The notes under the pieces were generated by a model. The model was given only the letters and a program-made list of their open reading frames with translations, searched no databases and was not told the origin of the DNA. A program made the position numbers and the translations under genes. This document shows, piece by piece, positions 25,423 to 33,180 of a stretch of DNA of 35,204 nt. This stretch comes from Phyllobacteriaceae bacterium (GTDB lineage Bacteria > Pseudomonadota > Alphaproteobacteria > Rhizobiales > Rhizobiaceae): the NCBI GenBank assembly GCA_024645155.1, contig JAHEGF010000001.1:11547-46750 (forward strand), written 5' to 3'. The stretch's first letter is position 1. Each line of letters opens with the position of its first letter.

Positions 25423-26105
25423 TACAGGAAGAAATCGGATCCGCTCTAGCCGTTCATGGCCTGATCCTGCGCGGCGGACTGGTGTTTGACCGCAATGATT
25501 CTGCACCGGTTGGGCCAAATGGCGGCGTTGCGAAATCCGTTCTTCTTATCGGCCATGGCGGTGCGGCAATGTGGCCGCATTTCCATCGGTGGCTGACCGG
25601 GCTAGCAGCAATTCCCGGCAATCCGCTTGACTGCTGGTCGAAAAAGGTGATCGGGGGAATCGCGGCGCAAGCCGGTGCCCGTGCAGTATTTCCGTCCGAC
25701 AGGCCCTATCTGCCGTTCCAGCAGTGGGCAATGCGTGCGGAAGGTCTGAAGCCGTCGCCGCTTGGCATCGTCATGCATCCGCGTTTCGGACTGTGGCATG
25801 CCTGGCGCGGGGCGTTGCTTTTCGAACATGAGATTTCGATTCATGTGCCTCGCGAACCGATTCATCATTGCGACCTATGTGACGGAAAACCTTGCCTGAA
25901 TTCATGTCCTGTCGGGGCGTTTTCAGGTATGGGCTATGCGGTTGACGACTGCGTTGATCACGTTAACGGGACCGATGGAACGGTGTGCCTGACGCGCGGT
26001 TGCTTGGCGCGCAATGCCTGTCCGGTTGCCGCTGAACACCGGTATCCTGCAGATCAACAAGCATTTCACATGGCGGCATTTTTGCGTGCCAGGACACGGC
26101 GCTAA
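25419..26105 (+). CDS. [4Fe-4S] ferredoxin-type protein
   Basis: HHCDLCDGKPCLNSCPVGAFSGMGYAVDDC...CLTRGCLARNACPVAAEHRYPADQQAFHM; the listed TTG start overlaps the LysE stop. Confidence 0.75.
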   Translation: MIQEEIGSALAVHGLILRGGLVFDRNDSAPVGPNGGVAKSVLLIGHGGAAMWPHFHRWLTGLAAIPGNPLDCWSKKVIGGIAAQAGARAVFPSDRPYLPFQQWAMRAEGLKPSPLGIVMHPRFGLWHAWRGALLFEHEISIHVPREPIHHCDLCDGKPCLNSCPVGAFSGMGYAVDDCVDHVNGTDGTVCLTRGCLARNACPVAAEHRYPADQQAFHMAAFLRARTRR

Positions 26106-26159
26106 CATTTTTTTTGAATTTGCCCCAAGGATTGCCGGAATTGGCGCGTCTAACAAGCA

Positions 26160-26720
26160 ATGATGATGGATATGCCGGTTGCACAACTGGAAGATCACGA
26201 TCTTGTGGCGCGCGCGCGCAGCGGGAACAGGTCCGCCTTTGCCACGCTGATTGACCGGCACTACGGTTTCGTATTTGCCGTTGCCTATCGCTGGTGCGCC
26301 AATCGCGCCGATGCGGAAGACATCGCCCAGGAAGTGTGCATCAAGCTTGCCCGCGCGCTGAAGGATTTTCGCGGCGAGGGCAAGTTCACTACCTGGCTCT
26401 ACCGGCTGACTTTGTCGGCGGCCCATGATCTTGCGCGCAAGCGGGCGCGGGAAACACGCAAGGCGGAAGCCTATCATGTTCACGCGCTCACCGAAGGCCA
26501 GGCGAGCCCGGATGATAGCGAAGTACTGGACCGGATCTGGGATGCTGCACGCTACCTGCCACCCAAGCAGCGCGATGCGGTGTTGCTAATCTACGGCGAG
26601 GGGATCAGCCACGCCGAGGCTGCCCGTGTGATGGACTGTTCGGAAAGCACGGTGTCCTGGCACATTCATGAAGCAAAGAAACGGTTGAAACACCTAATTG
26701 GTGAAGACAATGACGGATAA
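26160..26720 (+). CDS. ECF-type sigma-70 family RNA polymerase sigma factor
   Basis: DAEDIAQEVCIKLARALKDFRGEGKFTTWLYRLTLSAAHDLARKR (sigma2) and LPPKQRDAVLLIYGEGISHAEAARVMDCSESTVSWHIHEAKKRLK (sigma4). Confidence 0.9.
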   Translation: MMMDMPVAQLEDHDLVARARSGNRSAFATLIDRHYGFVFAVAYRWCANRADAEDIAQEVCIKLARALKDFRGEGKFTTWLYRLTLSAAHDLARKRARETRKAEAYHVHALTEGQASPDDSEVLDRIWDAARYLPPKQRDAVLLIYGEGISHAEAARVMDCSESTVSWHIHEAKKRLKHLIGEDNDG

Positions 26721-28821
26721 CAAGGCAACAGACAACAAGCTTAGGGGCCTGGGTTCGGTTGGTATCCCCGATCCCGGTGAGGCCGCGCGCAAACAGGCGT
26801 TGCGCGCTGCGCTTGATGCGTTTGATGAAGAAAATTCATCACCGACCCAAGGTTCGCCTTCCAGGCAGCGTCCAAGCTCCATCGCAACCACACTTTGGAG
26901 CAAACTGATGGAAAAGAAACTTGTAATCACCCCGATTGCAGCAAGCCTGTTGGCACTGCCTATCGCCGGTTATGTCGCCTGGTCGATTGTCGGAGAACAG
27001 AACTATGGCAAACAAAACTTTGGTGAGCCGAATGTGACCGGCGAACTGGCCGGCCGTGGCGAACGGTCCGATGACAAGCTTATCGGCAGCAAGGAAGTCG
27101 ATGCGCTTTCGAAATCAGAGTACCGGGAGGAACAGGAAAAGAAAGTGCGCGAGAACACCGCGCAAGTGCCGGCCGCTAATCCGGTTGGCGGAAAACAGAA
27201 AGGTGCCGACCCTAAAGCCGACGCCGACCGCCGTTTGCGGGTGGACGGAAACCGGGTTGAAAACGAGGCGGTGATGGCTGATGAGGCATTCGCCGGATCC
27301 AACAAGGCAATGAGCCAGATCGCACCGAGTTCGTCCGCTTCGGGTGTTCGCGAAAAAATGATCGCGCCACCCGTTGTCGACCGCCCGGTCGTTGAAACGC
27401 CGTCTCGTGACCGGGTGGAGAAATTTGCGACCAACGATATCAAGCGCGTTGCCGAAGAACCGGTATCGACCTTCTCGATTGACGTCGACACGGCTTCCTA
27501 CAGTCTTGTCCGGCGGACATTGATGGAAGGGCACATGCCTGTCCGGCAAAGCGTTCGTGTCGAGGAGATGATCAACTATTTCCCCTATAACTGGAAGGGT
27601 CCGGACAGTATCGAAACGCCTTTCAACAGCACGATAACCGTCATGCCGACGCCATGGAATGAGCACACGCAATTGATGCATATCGGTATCAAGGGTTATG
27701 AGCTTGGCGGCGACCGACCGGCGGCAAACCTTGTCTTCCTGATCGACGTATCTGGGTCGATGAGTAGCTCCGACAAGCTGCCGCTGCTGAAGAATGCATT
27801 CCGCATGCTGCTTGACCGACTCGATGGTTCGGATACCGTTTCCATAGTCACCTATGCGGGCAATGCAGGAACAGTACTCGAGCCGACCAAGGCATCGGAA
27901 AAAGGCAAGATCCTCGACGCGATCACTCATCTCCAGCCTGGCGGTTCGACCGCTGGCGCCGCGGGCATCGAACAGGCCTACCACTTGGCCAAGCAGGCTT
28001 TCGTCAAGGACGGCGTCAACCGCGTGATGCTGGCGACCGACGGCGACTTCAATGTCGGCCCGGCAAGCGATGAAGAACTGAAGACGATGATCGAAATGCA
28101 GCGCGAAAGCGGCATCTTTCTATCGGTATTCGGCTTTGGCAAAGGCAATTACAACGACCAGCTGATGCAGACGCTGGCGCAAAACGGAAACGGCACGGCA
28201 GCCTATATCGATACGCTTGCCGAAGCTCAGAAGACACTGGTGGAGGAAGCAGGATCAACCCTGTTCCCGATCGCCAAGGATGTGAAGATCCAGGTGGAGT
28301 TCAATCCCGATCGGATCGCCGAATACCGGCTGATCGGCTATGAAACCCGTGCGCTCAATCGCGAGGATTTTAACAACGACCGTATCGATGCCGGCGAAAT
28401 CGGCTCGGGCCACAGTGTGACTGCGATTTACGAGATCACGCCAAAAGGTAGCCCGGCACAGCGGATCGACGACCTGCGTTACAGTGCAGCGGAGGCGGCA
28501 AAGGACGAAACAAATCCGTCGCGTGAAATGGCATTCTTCAAGATCCGATACAAGGCGCCGGACGGAGACTCGTCTAAACTGCTGACCACGCCGGTGACCG
28601 ATGCGCTTGCCGTCGATGACATCGCCAAAACGAGTGACGATGTGCGGTTTTCGGTGGCGGTTGCCGGTTTTGCCCAGAAACTGCGCGATACCGATGCAAC
28701 GGCCAATTACACCTATGGCAGCATCCTTGGTTTGGCGAGTGCCGCGCGCGGTGGCGACCCATTTGGCTACCGCGCCGAATTCCTGCAACTCGTGCGGCTT
28801 GCAGACAGTCTTGACCGCTAA
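26710..28821 (+). CDS. von Willebrand factor type A (YfbK/DUF3520-like) protein with an N-terminal cytoplasmic segment and one TM
   Basis: VSTFSIDVDTASYSLVRRTLMEGHMPVRQSVRVEEMINYFPY; MIDAS 'FLIDVSGSMSSSDKLPLLKNAF'; TM 'VITPIAASLLALPIAGYVAW'; overlaps the sigma gene. Confidence 0.9.
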   Translation: MTDNKATDNKLRGLGSVGIPDPGEAARKQALRAALDAFDEENSSPTQGSPSRQRPSSIATTLWSKLMEKKLVITPIAASLLALPIAGYVAWSIVGEQNYGKQNFGEPNVTGELAGRGERSDDKLIGSKEVDALSKSEYREEQEKKVRENTAQVPAANPVGGKQKGADPKADADRRLRVDGNRVENEAVMADEAFAGSNKAMSQIAPSSSASGVREKMIAPPVVDRPVVETPSRDRVEKFATNDIKRVAEEPVSTFSIDVDTASYSLVRRTLMEGHMPVRQSVRVEEMINYFPYNWKGPDSIETPFNSTITVMPTPWNEHTQLMHIGIKGYELGGDRPAANLVFLIDVSGSMSSSDKLPLLKNAFRMLLDRLDGSDTVSIVTYAGNAGTVLEPTKASEKGKILDAITHLQPGGSTAGAAGIEQAYHLAKQAFVKDGVNRVMLATDGDFNVGPASDEELKTMIEMQRESGIFLSVFGFGKGNYNDQLMQTLAQNGNGTAAYIDTLAEAQKTLVEEAGSTLFPIAKDVKIQVEFNPDRIAEYRLIGYETRALNREDFNNDRIDAGEIGSGHSVTAIYEITPKGSPAQRIDDLRYSAAEAAKDETNPSREMAFFKIRYKAPDGDSSKLLTTPVTDALAVDDIAKTSDDVRFSVAVAGFAQKLRDTDATANYTYGSILGLASAARGGDPFGYRAEFLQLVRLADSLDR

Positions 28822-28853
28822 GCCGCGCACACGGCAAGGCCCGTCCAGAAAAG

Positions 28854-28879
28854 AGCCGGGAGAAATCCCGGCTTTTTTT
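28854..28879 (+). terminator. Rho-independent terminator
   Basis: AGCCGGGA-GAAA-TCCCGGCT followed by TTTTTT, downstream of the VWA gene. Confidence 0.92.
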
Positions 28880-28943
28880 AGACCCGATATCCTGCTTGCG
28901 GTCATTTACGAAAAGCCGGAACATGGCATAAAAATGGGTAATA

Positions 28944-29978
28944 ATGGATGCGCAGAACAACGGGACCGGGAAAATGAAATCCGACACGACAGAATTCCGG
29001 CAGCCGCTTGTGCAGGCAGGTTTTACAGCCTTTGTCTTCGAGGATGGAAATGCTCGCCGGGTCAATGAAGAAGAGCTGGCGTCTGCGCTGTCGGCCGGTG
29101 TCGCGCCTGATTTCACCTGGGTCCATCTCAACCGCACGGCGGCCAAGACATTGGGCTGGCTGCAAAAGGCAGGTATCGACCAATTTGTGATTGACGCTCT
29201 GATCGCAGAGGAAACCAGGCCGAGATGCACGATTCATGGCAATGGAGCCGTGCTTAACCTGCGCGGCATCAATCTCAACCCGGGCGCTGAACCCGAAGAC
29301 ATGATCTCGATCCGGCTGTGGATCGAGGAAAAACGCATCATCAGCGCCGGGTTGCGGCCGCTGGTTGCCGTTCGTGACCTGATTGATTCAATCGGGCGCG
29401 GGCAACCGCCAACCTCGCCAGGTGATCTGGTGGCCAGACTGGCGTTACGGCTTGCCGATGGTGCCGAGCCGACTGTTGCAATGCTCAACGAGCGCATAGA
29501 CGCTTTGGAAGAGCTGGTTATCGACCGGATCGCCGATGTTTCGCGCGAACAGCTTGCAGATATCCGGCGAGTTTCGATCGTGATGCGGCGCTACATGTTT
29601 CCCCAGCGCGATGCGCTGACAACACTGGAGATCGAGGATTTGGACTGGCTGGGTAGCCGTGACCGCAGCCGTATTCGAGAGGCATCAGAGCGGGTGACAC
29701 GGCTGGGTGAGGAGCTTGACGCCATTCGTGATCGCGCGCAGGTTGTCCATGACCAGATTGCCGATAACCGCGCCGAGGCGATGAACCGCCAAATGCTGGT
29801 GCTCTCTATCGTTGCCGCATTGTTTCTGCCGCTCGGATTGCTGACCGGTCTGCTCGGTATCAATGTCGGCGGAATTCCGGGTGTCAATTATCCATGGGCG
29901 TTTGCAATCGTGTGCGGGCTGCTCGTGGCGATTGGCGCAATCCAGTTGTGGATATTCAGGCGCATCGGATTGTTCTGA
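28944..29978 (+). CDS. zntB: CorA-family transporter, ZntB-like
   Basis: LPLGLLTGLLGINVGGIPGVNYPWAFAIVCGLL (GIN-type motif with two C-terminal TMs). Confidence 0.85.
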   Translation: MDAQNNGTGKMKSDTTEFRQPLVQAGFTAFVFEDGNARRVNEEELASALSAGVAPDFTWVHLNRTAAKTLGWLQKAGIDQFVIDALIAEETRPRCTIHGNGAVLNLRGINLNPGAEPEDMISIRLWIEEKRIISAGLRPLVAVRDLIDSIGRGQPPTSPGDLVARLALRLADGAEPTVAMLNERIDALEELVIDRIADVSREQLADIRRVSIVMRRYMFPQRDALTTLEIEDLDWLGSRDRSRIREASERVTRLGEELDAIRDRAQVVHDQIADNRAEAMNRQMLVLSIVAALFLPLGLLTGLLGINVGGIPGVNYPWAFAIVCGLLVAIGAIQLWIFRRIGLF

Positions 29979-30052
29979 CATGCCTTCCCGTTTGTTTGCC
30001 GTTTAGATAATGCGCCCCGCCAACAATAAAAGATCCACTGTACTGCATCCAA

Positions 30053-30069
30053 ATGCGCAATTGGCGCAT
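30053..30069. promoter_or_regulatory. Inverted repeat ATGCGC-aattg-GCGCAT upstream of the DUF6249-like gene
   Basis: Perfect 6-bp arms; overlaps a 14-mer that nearly repeats at 26139-26152. Confidence 0.4.
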
Positions 30070-30106
30070 CTATAGAAGCAAGATGCACTGATAGTGGAGA
30101 ATACAC

Positions 30107-30520
30107 ATGCAGGCCATGAGCATAGGCGCCGGTTTGGCGGCACTCGCATTCTGGGGATTTGTCACGATCGTTTCCGTTGCCGGTATCTGGGGGGGGATCC
30201 GCAAGCGGGAAGCACAGCACGAGACGCTGCGGCGTACCATCGAAAGCGGCCAGGCGCTTGATCCCAAACTGGCCGAGAAAATCCTGTCACAAGGTCGCGA
30301 TCGGCTGGATCTTGACCTCAAGGTGGCGGGCCTGATCACCCTCTTTATCGCTCCTGGCATTGCAATCCTTGGCTGGTTCCTAAGCTTCGTGTCACCCGAG
30401 GCGACAATGCCGCTGTATGGCGCGGCTGTGCTTACGGGTTTTGTAAGTGCGGGGCTGTTGCTGGCATCGAGAGCCATAGAACGTTCCGATAAAGAAGATG
30501 AATCGAATTTCGGGCGCTGA
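30107..30520 (+). CDS. DUF6249-like membrane protein
   Basis: Three hydrophobic segments; AFWGFVTIVSVAGIWGGIRKREAQHETLRRTIESGQALDPKLAEKIL. Confidence 0.7.
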   Translation: MQAMSIGAGLAALAFWGFVTIVSVAGIWGGIRKREAQHETLRRTIESGQALDPKLAEKILSQGRDRLDLDLKVAGLITLFIAPGIAILGWFLSFVSPEATMPLYGAAVLTGFVSAGLLLASRAIERSDKEDESNFGR

Positions 30521-30576
30521 TTGTCGGGCCAGATGCCGCAGATGCGGCAAATTGGTCACGGGAATTGCGATTCGAA

Positions 30577-31689
30577 ATGGCTTATGCTGTGAAAATGTCT
30601 CGTTCCAACAGAAAGCTGGCTGCGGTTTTGGCGGCAGATGTTGTTGACTACTCAAGACACATGGCTGTCGCCGAGGCTCACACGCTGGAGTTGCTGCGCT
30701 GGCTGCGCAAGGACGTCCTCGAACCGGCAATTGCCGGTAATGGCGGCGATCTCATCAAGAGCATGGGCGATGGCTGGCTGGTGGAGTTTGCCAGCGTTCG
30801 CGATGCGATCGGATGTGCGATCGGCGTGCAGAGGCGCCTTGCCGGACATGACAACCTGAAGCTGCGCATCGGAGTTCATATCGGTGATATTGTGCACGAG
30901 GATGACGATATTTATGGCGACGGCGTCAACATCGCAGCCCGGTTGCAGCAAATCACGCAACCGGGCGGGATAACGATTTCGGACATCTGCCATCAAAGTA
31001 TCGACGAACAAGCCGGCAGCGAATTCGTGCAACTGGGTGCCCGGTCATTGAAGAACATCCCGTCGGCCATTCTGGTTTATGGCTGGCGGGGAACCACCGG
31101 CAAAATCGCGCCATCGGTGCCGCACGGCGGACCCGGGGAATGGACGAATACCGAAGCACTGATAGTTACTCTTGCCCGCAGCGGCGATCGCGATGCATTT
31201 GGCGAACTCGTCAGACGGAGGCAGTCCTGGGTCCGCAATCTGATGCGCCGTTCCTGCGGCAATGCGGAACTGGCCAACGATCTTTCGCAGCAGGTTTTTC
31301 TTACAGCCTGGCGTAAAATCGGCCAATTGCGAAATCCGGAGAAATTTTCAGTATGGCTTCGCCGCCTCGCCATACACACCTGGCTTCAGCATGCCCGCAG
31401 AAATGGCGCATTGGGCAAGACGGTCGAAATCCGGGATAGCGACCTGGTGCAGCGCGAAACATCTGGTGCGGCGATCGATCTCGATCGTGCCCTGGCCAGT
31501 CTGCCCGATGTTGTGCGCCTGTGCATCGTGTTGTCGCACGGAGAAGGAATGACACAGGAAGAAATCGCCGATCATACCGGCCTACCGCTGGGAACGGTCA
31601 AATCCCATATCCGCCGGGGCGTCCAGCGTCTGCAGGATTTTCTTTCGGACTATCGAAACACACCTGACCCGGAGACCGCCAATGACTGA
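30577..31689 (+). CDS. Fusion protein: class III adenylate/guanylate cyclase domain + sigma-70 (ECF-like) sigma2/sigma4
   Basis: Cyclase: KLAAVLAADVVDYSRHM...GGDLIKSMGDGWLVEFASV...LRIGVHIGDIVHEDDDIYGDGVNIAARLQQITQPGGI. Sigma: DRDAFGELVRRRQSWVRNLMRRSCGNAELANDLSQQVFLTAWRKIGQLRNPEKFSVWLRRLAIHTWLQHARR and LPDVVRLCIVLSHGEGMTQEEIADHTGLPLGTVKSHIRRGVQRLQ. One uninterrupted ORF. Confidence 0.88.
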   Translation: MAYAVKMSRSNRKLAAVLAADVVDYSRHMAVAEAHTLELLRWLRKDVLEPAIAGNGGDLIKSMGDGWLVEFASVRDAIGCAIGVQRRLAGHDNLKLRIGVHIGDIVHEDDDIYGDGVNIAARLQQITQPGGITISDICHQSIDEQAGSEFVQLGARSLKNIPSAILVYGWRGTTGKIAPSVPHGGPGEWTNTEALIVTLARSGDRDAFGELVRRRQSWVRNLMRRSCGNAELANDLSQQVFLTAWRKIGQLRNPEKFSVWLRRLAIHTWLQHARRNGALGKTVEIRDSDLVQRETSGAAIDLDRALASLPDVVRLCIVLSHGEGMTQEEIADHTGLPLGTVKSHIRRGVQRLQDFLSDYRNTPDPETAND

Positions 31690-32029
31690 AGATCTCGATC
31701 CGAGACTGCAAATACTGTTTGCAAATTCGCGAGAGGAACTGCCGCCGGATGAATTCGCCAAACAGGTGATGGTTCGCATCGACCGGCTGAAGCGCCTGAC
31801 GCTGATTGGCCGGACAGTGGCGATGGCGGTGCTGATCGCAATCAGTGCGATGTTTGCAGCTTCGGTCCAGGAGGTCGTCATGGTTCTTGCGGACGGGCTC
31901 AATTACTCGATTATCGAGCCGGACAGAAGTCTGCTGATGCAGGTCCTGACGCCTGTAAACAGCGTGGCCGGTGTGCTTGCGCTCAGCCTGATCGCATTGC
32001 AGTTCGCGTTTCGGATTTTACGGAACTAG
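31682..32029 (+). CDS. Small two-TM membrane protein, candidate anti-sigma partner of the cyclase-sigma fusion
   Basis: Start overlaps the sigma stop (ATGACTGA); ~45 aa polar N-terminus followed by TM segments. Confidence 0.6.
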   Translation: MTEDLDPRLQILFANSREELPPDEFAKQVMVRIDRLKRLTLIGRTVAMAVLIAISAMFAASVQEVVMVLADGLNYSIIEPDRSLLMQVLTPVNSVAGVLALSLIALQFAFRILRN

Positions 32030-32069
32030 GAAAGGACGCAACAAACGCGGCGCGTTCAATACTGTGCAC

Positions 32070-33077
32070 TCATGCCCGTCTTCGGCGGCGCTCACGCACG
32101 GGTGCCAAGTCATTTTCGCTGGCCGTCTTATTTTTGAATGCGCCGACGCGACTGACGATGGTTTCAAGTGTCGGGCGGGGCCCTTGTGCATGATTATCGA
32201 TTGCCGCGCGCATCGCCGCGATATGTTCGGCGGTCGTACCGCAACAACCACCTATAATGCGTGCACCACCGTCCATGGCAAGGCGGGCGTAATCGGCCAT
32301 CAGGTCCGGCGTGCCCGAATAGTGGATTTCGGCGCCGCGATATTCCGGAATGCCGCAATTCCCCTTGACGATAATGGTTGCTGAAGGCGCAGCCGCGGTC
32401 ATGTCGAGAAGCGTGGACAGAATATCACTTGGGCCAACTCCGCAATTGGCGCCGTGGGCGACCGGCTGTTGCGGCATGTCACCGGCAACGGTCCCGATTT
32501 CCTTTGGTGCAAGACCCATCATGGTCTTTCCGGCAGTGTCAAAGGAGCCGGTGTAGGTATAGGGCAGGCCAACGTTGATTGCCGCCTGGCAGGCAGCCCG
32601 GATTTCATCGGGCGCCGACATTGTTTCGATCCAGGCGACGTCGGCACCGCCGTCCTTCAAGCCGCGGATCTGTTCCTCGAACGCGTGTACGGCCTCATCA
32701 TAGGTCAGCGCGCCTAGCGGCACGAGCAGTTCACCGGTCGGGCCGACCGATCCGGCGATGATGACGGTGCGTCCCGCATTACCGGCTGCCTTTCGTGCAA
32801 GTTCCGCCGCCTTGCGGTTCAGTTCATGAACCCGGTCCTGGGCTTTGTGCAGCTTGAGCCGGTGACGTGTCCCGCCAAACGAGTTGGTCAGGATGATGTC
32901 AGAGCCCGCATCGACGAATTCCTGGTGGAATTTGATAACTTCATCGGGCCTTTCGGCATTCCACAATTCCGGCGCTTCACCGGCTTCCAGGCCCATGGAG
33001 AACATGGTCGTACCTGTAGCACCATCGGCGAGAAGAATGCCTTTTTCAGCAAGAAGCTCATCAATCGGATTGTTCAT
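32070..33077 (-). CDS. Homocysteine S-methyltransferase family (annotated betaine-homocysteine methyltransferase-like)
   Basis: ILLADGATGTTMFSMGLEAGEAPELWN, DIILTNSFGGTRHRL, GANCGVGPSDI, IIGGCCGTTAEHI (Zn-Cys motifs); Arg-rich C-terminus RERRRRRA. Confidence 0.9.
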   Translation of the reverse strand: MNNPIDELLAEKGILLADGATGTTMFSMGLEAGEAPELWNAERPDEVIKFHQEFVDAGSDIILTNSFGGTRHRLKLHKAQDRVHELNRKAAELARKAAGNAGRTVIIAGSVGPTGELLVPLGALTYDEAVHAFEEQIRGLKDGGADVAWIETMSAPDEIRAACQAAINVGLPYTYTGSFDTAGKTMMGLAPKEIGTVAGDMPQQPVAHGANCGVGPSDILSTLLDMTAAAPSATIIVKGNCGIPEYRGAEIHYSGTPDLMADYARLAMDGGARIIGGCCGTTAEHIAAMRAAIDNHAQGPRPTLETIVSRVGAFKNKTASENDLAPVRERRRRRA

Positions 33078-33104
33078 CGGATGCCGAATTCCAGTTGAGA
33101 TAAC

Positions 33105-33126
33105 GATATAAACAATCCTTTATATG
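33105..33126. promoter_or_regulatory. Second copy of the GATATAAA-N6-TTTATAT operator, upstream of the homocysteine methyltransferase
   Basis: GATATAAACAATCCTTTATATG, 28 bp from the start codon; shares TAACGATATAAA with the opposite-strand reading of the 18383-18404 site. Confidence 0.65.
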
Positions 33127-33180
33127 TTATTTGGAGTTATCGCAAGCGGAAACCGGTGGCCGGTTCCTTGTGGTCAGCAG

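Noticed and set aside
27115-27984. 289-aa minus-strand ORF within the VWA gene
   Set aside because: Shadow ORF; the plus strand has clear VWA and MIDAS motifs.
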